This document shows positions 58,856-64,000 of a stretch of 64,000 nucleotides of DNA, piece by piece. Under the pieces are notes generated by a model. That model saw nothing but the letters and a program-made list of their open reading frames with translations, made no database searches and was not told the origin of the DNA. Position numbers and translations under genes: made by a program. The first letter of the stretch is position 1. Every line of letters begins with the position of its first letter. Source of the stretch: Meandrina meandrites (lineage: Eukaryota; Cnidaria; Anthozoa; Scleractinia; Meandrinidae); contig OY855913.1 of NCBI GenBank assembly GCA_963693305.1, forward strand, positions 19,036,788-19,100,787, given 5' to 3'.

Positions 58856-60503
58856 TCGAAATCATGTGATTACTGGTACTAATTATCATGGTGTTAAACT
58901 TATTTTTGTATGATTAACACTAATCGTCAACGTCATTTAACATACCAATTAGTCTATATATATAAGAGAAGTATTTAAAGATTACTAAATTGGACGAGGC
59001 CTTTAGGCCAAATCCAATTAGACAGATCCAATTTTCAAATCCAATTTGCCAAATCCAATTTTTTTTAATTTGTTTTTATTTCCAAATTGAGCAAGACTGT
59101 AGTCCTGGTATCTGTTTTTCATGCTGTACAGTGGGCTATCTGCTGCCTAATTAAGGAGATAATTGGATGGTTTCTTAAACCAATAATTTATAATTATTGA
59201 GTATCAAGGAAGAGGGTTCTAGTAAGAGGAGTCGACCTAAGTGGTCATGAGTCGCTACACACTAGAAAAGCTGGAAGCAAAGAACCTGTCTGTACTAGGG
59301 ACTAAGAAAATCGCGTCAAATAGAGTTCGGTGGAAAGCAATAGTTGGCGTGCTATTGCTCACCTAAGGAGTGAAAACAGCAAAGGGAGAGGTCAACAAGA
59401 GTTCATACTCGTGATCCTTTGAGGAACAGAATTGACGCCAGTTAAATTTCGCGTGCAGCTCTTGGTGGTATGCGTTAAATGACCCTGAGCTTGAAAGAAC
59501 TAAGGTTTATGCCGAACACTTAATCAGTTAACTGGATTTAAGATTACACTGCTCAGTAAGTTAGAAGTATAAGTTATTCTCCAGAAGTTAATTCCATAAA
59601 AAAGGTTTTATCTCGAAACCAATCCGGCCAGGTTGCAAAGAAAAAAATTAAAATTGTAAATTGCCGTTTATAACCTGTCTTCTGTACAATTGCTTGTTTA
59701 CTAACCCGGACAGCCTGTTTTGCCATAAATATCTCCCCTGGGCGTGTAAACATCCCAACAGCATCCAAACCGGCTTCTTCTGCAGCCTTGCTCAGGCTCC
59801 CCACCTGAAAACGACAGTGTGAATTAATGTCAACATGAAAATCCCTTGCTGGTCTCAATAGTTCAAAGTCCCCTATTTTCGCAGAGGTCGATCGTTGTGT
59901 TCGAGGGGCCGCCTTCTTGGTTTCTTAAAGCGGGCGTATGAAAATGTTTTTGGAGCGTACGCAAGCAGCGAGGAAGCCAACTTACTGCGGCAGTGTCAAT
60001 TACTGTGCTGTCATCCAATCAGTTACCATAAAGTTTCACTTGCGGTGTAGACGAAAATTTGTTTTAATTTTATTTTTTTAGTGAATGAAGTTTTAAAGAG
60101 GAATAATGTATTTGGGGTGAAGAGTCTAAATTTTTAAACTTTTGATATCTTTGATACTGCAGCCAGCAAAGTCGCCAGCAAGCAATAAAAAAATGGGCAA
60201 GTGTTCAAGAGAAAATTTGCTTAATTTTACTTTATGGTGAATGAAGTTCTGAAATGGACAAAAAAGTTGAAAATTGAAAAACACGGAGCCCAACGGGCTT
60301 TTCATTCAGTAACATTGACTACATTGTATTTCTATTGCGTTACTTACAGTAGTGATTGCGTTACTTACAGTAATTACAGGTCTGGGCGCAGCTTCGTTCA
60401 AGTTTGGCTCTCAGCTGCTCGACTTCAATGTGGCACACTTTAAGTCCGAGTTCCTTGACTAGTTTGGCACAAGTGTCGTTTGCCTTTGGCTCGTCTTTGC
60501 AAT
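57310..60503 (-). CDS. Gene D: paralogue of gene C, first exon not in view
   Basis: Exons 60503-60369, 59804-59706 and 57488-57310 have exactly the lengths (135, 99, 179) and phases of gene C exons 2-4. They encode an ShK-like module (CKDEPKANDTCAKL..., RSCAQTCNYC), a GCC module (GCRRSRFGCCWDVYTPRGDI), and a second ShK module (ECKDHLHLCRRFKRFC, LHCPLSCNKC) with the same basic tail (KGQRVNMADWNKL, stop TGA). No signal-peptide exon is found up to 64000. In gene C it lies 3.4 kb upstream, so it is probably beyond the edge. Conservation of all Cys and of exon length argues that D is a working gene. Confidence 0.88.
57670..57753. repeat. Minisatellite, ~20-base unit, four copies
   Basis: Units of CAGTGCAAAACGTGAAATTGG type in gene D intron 3. 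Confidence 0.75.
57807..58094 (+). CDS. Candidate small basic protein or 5' exon, unknown
   Basis: An open frame of 95 codons from an ATG in good context (ACAAAATGGCG) encodes MADKSETRLFDRYNAILLKS and continues Lys/Arg-rich to a stop. It lies opposite to gene D, inside its intron. No family recognised. It could be the start of a mobile-element gene or a chance frame. Confidence 0.35.
   Translation: MADKSETRLFDRYNAILLKSLKITQSKRALQKLPMVERCERRGIITKAMRTNINLKLNSGRRPILIRQSGTDNPRRNIYSEYFNSLKGKAPAKKY
58711..58872. mobile_element. Palindromic MITE
   Basis: TAATCACATGATTTTTCTCG and AATAAATAAGCAC at the left mirror GTGCTTATTTATT and CGAAATCATGTGATTA at the right. Confidence 0.75.
58980..59100. repeat. 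Short AAATCCAATT-rich repeat
   Basis: CCAAATCCAATT recurs about five times in 100 bases of gene D intron 3. Confidence 0.5.
59706..59804 (-). CDS. Gene D exon (equivalent of C exon 3): GCCWD module
   Basis: Encodes GEPEQGCRRSRFGCCWD and YGKTGCP. Donor CCGG|GTTAGT is weaker than in gene C (GTAAGA). Confidence 0.9.
60369..60503 (-). CDS. Gene D exon (equivalent of C exon 2): ShK-like module
   Basis: Acceptor TTACTCGCAG, donor TACT|GTAAGTAACGC. The donor segment is repeated about 20 bases further on; reading on to the second copy meets TAA at once. Confidence 0.9.
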
Positions 60504-61224
60504 CTGCGAGTAAAAACAGAAAAATATAATTAACGCTCAGCGTTTGAATGACATACTATAGCCTTTCAACCAAAATTTCCAACGCGGCTTTCCCCATCTC
60601 TGCTCGCATGTAGCTCAGTTGCTGCATCGTGCTGATGCCTTAAAAAGGAGAATTTGCATACAAGAGGTGGATGTCAATGCTTCGCTTTAGGGTACCCTTT
60701 ATAACTTTAAATTTCGTCCTTCCTAAATTTATTGTACGGCCGCATCATTCAAATCGGTGATATTACTTGAGTCTTGCTCTTCCTTTGATTCTGGACTGAA
60801 AACGGAAAAAAGAGGGAAATACAGACGAAAGGTTCGGGAAATTCGGTCATTTTTGTTGAAAATAAATACAAAAACGTCTGCAAAAATTTTTGCAAGCGGC
60901 CCATATGTTATATCATTCCGCGGACTGGACCTTTTCAGGCAGTTGGGTAGTTGGTCCGACCACCCCCTCCCCCCGCCTACGGGCCTGAAGTTGGGGAACA
61001 AAATTAGGCAACACACGGCTGCATAGCAAGCTACACTCCTTTACTTTCGTCTTTGTAGGTAGACAGGAAATACGAGAAGCACAGCCGGCTAAAGGTGGAC
61101 AAAAGGTTTGTTATCTGTTTCTTGTCACATAAGCAGAGTACAATACTATGATGAGAAATCTATCATCGGTTATGTTGGATGATGCCAAGTTATTTTACTC
61201 ACGTGAATTTTACTCACGTGAATA

Positions 61225-61643
61225 CAGCTATTTCGAGAAAGGTTGTCGGAAAAAAAAAACATCAAAAGTGCACGCGACAAGACCGAAAGGTGGTCTGGGT
61301 ATTCACTGGAATTTTGCATATTGGCCTAGAGGAAATTTACAAGTTTGTATTTTTGCACGTGGAGGATTTGTTTTTCCTCTCAGGAGGCCTTTATCTGTAG
61401 CTTTACTTTTACTGTCGCATGTCTTTGAGTGAGGAAACATTCTTCTAAACTTCAGAGGGTCTAAACGTGCCTTGTTTCTACATGTCTGAAAAGAAAGAAG
61501 ACCTGAAATTCGCGCTTATTTTGTTGTTATATCTCATTAGTATGCAACACGTGCAGTAGCTCAATACGTCTACCCATACTACCTTTAGGGATTGGCTTGT
61601 GCAGTTTTGTGCTTTTTTCCGACAACGTTTCTCGAAATAGCTG
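61225..61643. mobile_element. TA-flanked 419-base MITE
   Basis: CAGCTATTTCGAGAAAGGTT at the left pairs with AACGTTTCTCGAAATAGCTG at the right, with TA on both sides. Copy 2 of the locus lacks it. Confidence 0.8.
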
Positions 61644-61646
61644 TAT

Positions 61647-61678
<32 letters not shown>

Positions 61679-63103
61679 ACTTTATTTATACACGGTAAAT
61701 TCATCAGTTCAGTCAATTATAAAATACTAATGATAATAAATACAATACTAAAAACTAAAACAATACTAATTTATACTAACAAAACTCTGCTTTACATGAA
61801 TGCCGTGTGCTATAAAAGGTAAAAAATTTTGTGACTAAGAAAAATGATGTCGGCAACCAATTCGAAAACCATTGAGAGTTTGTGCTTGCCGCAAATCATG
61901 TGGTAAGCTGTTCCAAAGCACCGCACCTTGGTAACCAAAACTGTTTTTTAGATAGTTTGTGCGGGGCAAAGGAACAGCGAGTTTGCCCACGGTGTCTCTC
62001 AGTTCGTATTGAGTTATATTATTCCTATCAGTAAAGATAGATTGCAAATAGGTAGGTACAAGACCGTTAAGAGATTTGTACACCATTATTGCTTCTTGTA
62101 TTTGCCTTTGAGATTCCAATCCCTTCCAGCCGAGCCGTTCAAAGAGAAGTCCGGCATTTGTGTCATAGCTGGAAAAGGTTAGAATACGTGCAGCGCGGTT
62201 TTGCAATTTTTGCAGTTTGTCAGAAAGGGTCTTATTACAGTGTCTCCAAACAACACTACAATAATCAAAATGAGGCTGTATTAAGGCACTGAAAACAGAA
62301 TGCAGCGTGCTTTGAGGAACAAATCGTCTACACCTCTTTAAAGCTCCCAGGCCAGATACAATTTTCTTAGCAATGGACTCGATGTGCACATTCCAAGAGA
62401 GATTTTCGTCAATGTGCACACCAAGAGATTTAGTGCTAGAAACTTGCTTTATAGATTTATCATCAATTGAAAGGCTAGGAGATTTGTCAAAAGTACTTAA
62501 CCTTTGTCTCGACCCGATTAACATAAATTCTGTCTTGCTTGCATTTAATGTTAATTTGTTCGCGACAAGCCATTCATTGACCTTAGCTAGGTCGCGATTT
62601 AAGACCACAATAATCGTGTCGACACAGTTACTGGCAAAGGTCAAGTGAGTATCGTCAGCGTACATTCGAGGCTTAGAGATTGAGAGACAATTAGGGAGAT
62701 CGTTAATATAGATTAGAAAGAGTAGTGGCCCTAAAATTGTTCCCTGTGGAATCCCACAAGTTAGTGATTGGCTGTTAGAGAGCGAACCATTTACGAAACA
62801 TTTTTGTTTACGATTATCCAGATAAGAACGAAACCAACAATGAGAAATTCCTTGTACGCCATATTCATGTAATTTAGATAAAAGAATATGGTGATCGACA
62901 GTGTCAAACGCCTTTTTCAGATCCAAGAAAACTACTGCGTTGACACTGCCTTTGTCAATATTGTAAGCCCAGTCATTCGTTACCTCAAGCAAAGCGGTAA
63001 CTGTAGAATGAAGGGAACGGAAACCAGATTGTTGATCTGATAACAACCCATTTTTAGTGACGTAATCGTAAATTTGATCGTATATAATTCGCTCAAAACC
63101 TCG
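61647..63103 (-). mobile_element. 5'-truncated non-LTR retrotransposon (LINE)
   Basis: Minus-strand copy. The 3' end is a run of ACT/TAC triplets (about 61649-61678) instead of poly-A, as in CR1/L2-like and some other clades. The 5' part, including any endonuclease, is missing. The left and right neighbours are recognisable in the empty copy at 63861-63873. Confidence 0.9.
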
Positions 63104-63148
63104 ATAAAGATCAATCATGCTTACTGCGTGCAATAAATTCTTTCCCAT
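61835..63148 (-). CDS. Reverse transcriptase domain of the truncated LINE
   Basis: The frame is open for 437 codons. FLDLKKAFDTVDH at about 74-86, GIPQGTILGPLLFLIYINDL at about 132-151 and YADD at 163-166 are the RT motifs, with the catalytic Asp pair intact. The thumb and C-terminal region follow without a stop. The first ~16 codons come from host sequence upstream of the truncation point, so the Met at 63148 is not the element's own start. The RT lacks its first fingers segment and endonuclease, so the copy is almost surely immobile. Confidence 0.92.
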   Translation of the reverse strand: MGKNLLHAVSMIDLYRGFERIIYDQIYDYVTKNGLLSDQQSGFRSLHSTVTALLEVTNDWAYNIDKGSVNAVVFLDLKKAFDTVDHHILLSKLHEYGVQGISHCWFRSYLDNRKQKCFVNGSLSNSQSLTCGIPQGTILGPLLFLIYINDLPNCLSISKPRMYADDTHLTFASNCVDTIIVVLNRDLAKVNEWLVANKLTLNASKTEFMLIGSRQRLSTFDKSPSLSIDDKSIKQVSSTKSLGVHIDENLSWNVHIESIAKKIVSGLGALKRCRRFVPQSTLHSVFSALIQPHFDYCSVVWRHCNKTLSDKLQKLQNRAARILTFSSYDTNAGLLFERLGWKGLESQRQIQEAIMVYKSLNGLVPTYLQSIFTDRNNITQYELRDTVGKLAVPLPRTNYLKNSFGYQGAVLWNSLPHDLRQAQTLNGFRIGCRHHFS

Positions 63149-63322
63149 GAAATCCTATTATAATAGAAGTTATTTTCCTCTTTCTGTGGTATAAAACGTC
63201 GATCAGGAAGAGCAAAATGTTTTCTGACAATGGAGCAGTTATCGTTTAGCTGTAGGCGTTAATAACAGGAATGGCTCCGACCTGCGAGTGCACTGGGAAC
63301 GAGTTAAGTTATAGCAAAAAAT

Positions 63323-63441
63323 AGCACTCCGGTTAGCCTACTATGCATTCCGGTTAGCCTACTTTTCACTCCGGTTGGCCTACTTTTCACTCCGGTTAGC
63401 CTACTATGCATTTCGAGCGTACTATGCACTTCGGTTAGCCT
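63323..63441. repeat. Minisatellite of ~20-base units (ACTCCGGTTAGCCTACT)
   Basis: About six units with T-rich or ATGC-containing variants. Confidence 0.8.
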
Positions 63442-63529
63442 GTTTACGGTTAGCTCTTCATATTTGTAAGGGTAGCATGTTATATTCAGTTGTATATTCT
63501 TAAAATTATCGGTTCCAAGAGCCAGCTGC

Positions 63530-63640
63530 CTGGTGACATAGTGGTAATGAGACACGCTCATTAGTGGGATAACCCGGGTTCGATTCTACCTCGGCGCACT
63601 TTATATTGAATATTTTCTTTTTTCACTTTAATAAAAAAAA
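63530..63640 (+). mobile_element. tRNA-like SINE fragment
   Basis: CCCGGGTTCGATTC is a good B-box. TAGTGGTAATGAGACACGCT upstream is A-box-like, followed by AT- and T-rich sequence. It does not fold into a clear tRNA by eye, so I prefer a SINE over a tRNA gene. Confidence 0.45.
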
Positions 63641-63774
63641 TCTAAGTGTCCGGAGCCATTCCTGCATTTAACGCCATGTTCGTTTAGCAGTAAGCAGGTA
63701 TCGCGCCGCGGCGCTTATTTCATTTTCCCTGTTAAGGTGCGTACCGGAGAGTTGCACAAGTGATGAACTCAAGA

Positions 63775-64000
63775 GTACAATACTATGATGAGAAATCTAT
63801 CATCGGTTATGTTGAATGATGCCAAGTTATTTTACTCACGTGAATTTTACTCACGTGAATATAAACCTTGCCGGATAAAGATCAATCATGCTTACTGCGT
63901 GCAATAAATTCTTTCCCATGAAATCCTATTAAAATAGAAGTTATTTTCCTCTTCCTGTGGTATAAAACGTCGATCAGGAAGAGCAAAATGTTTTCTGACA
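63775..64000. repeat. Duplicated locus, copy 2 (empty site)
   Basis: Matches both flanks of copy 1 with no MITE or LINE between: CACGTGAATATAAACC joins directly to TTGCCGGATAAAGATC. Confidence 0.85.

Larger units (their letters stand above)
61139..63230. repeat. Duplicated locus, copy 1 (carries MITE and LINE)
   Basis: 61139-61224 matches 63775-63861, and 63104-63230 matches 63873 onward (to the edge). In copy 2 these two flanks are adjacent. Confidence 0.85.

Noticed and set aside
63530..63610. Functional tRNA gene
   Set aside because: The B-box is good, but no full cloverleaf could be drawn by eye; it sits in repeat sequence.

Overview
This is eukaryotic, animal nuclear DNA. It is AT-rich and intron-rich, and its genes have short GT-AG exons. 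The most likely source is an anthozoan cnidarian, probably a stony coral. The evidence is several secreted proteins built from ShK-type cysteine modules, a TTAGGG-type telomere-like tract, and a very dense load of palindromic MITE-like elements of the kind common in coral genomes. The species call is inference.

I can support five protein-coding genes, all on the minus strand, rebuilt from splice sites, reading phase and protein motifs. (A) 1-6102: a secreted protein of unknown function, cut by the left edge. (B) 15952-32177: a 13-exon, 505-residue secreted protein with a CAP/SCP domain, then ShK, an EGF-like module, ShK, a Pro/Thr linker and three more ShK modules. (C) 35760-40677: a complete 4-exon, 182-residue secreted protein (ShK, a GCCWD cysteine module, ShK, basic tail). 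(E) 45275-45947: a small secreted trefoil (P-type) protein. (D) 57310-60503: a paralogue of C with identical lengths for the three exons seen; its first exon is not in view and probably lies past 64000. All five are small-module, disulphide-rich or signal-peptide-bearing proteins. The window is therefore best read as a cluster of secreted-protein genes. Whether they act in mucus, immunity, digestion or venom cannot be told from the sequence.

Layout. 1-6.1 kb holds gene A, with a long palindromic element and a dead exon copy in its third intron. 6.1-15.9 kb is intergenic and built from a repeated family in several tandem and dispersed copies. 15.9-32.2 kb is gene B, whose introns hold MITEs, microsatellites, a SINE and a satellite of about 95 bp unit. 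32.2-35.7 kb is intergenic, with a possible promoter for B. 35.8-40.7 kb is gene C. 40.7-57.3 kb is repeat-rich and contains gene E, a segmental duplication with nested element insertions, and relics of mobile-element genes. 57.3-60.5 kb is gene D. 60.5-64 kb holds a MITE, a 5'-truncated LINE and a nearby duplicate locus without either.

The most interesting items are the modular phase-1 exon design of gene B, the C/D family with its unusual domain order, the unknown gene A with a possible nucleotidyltransferase-like motif, and three places where an empty copy of a locus lets the order of element insertion be read directly.
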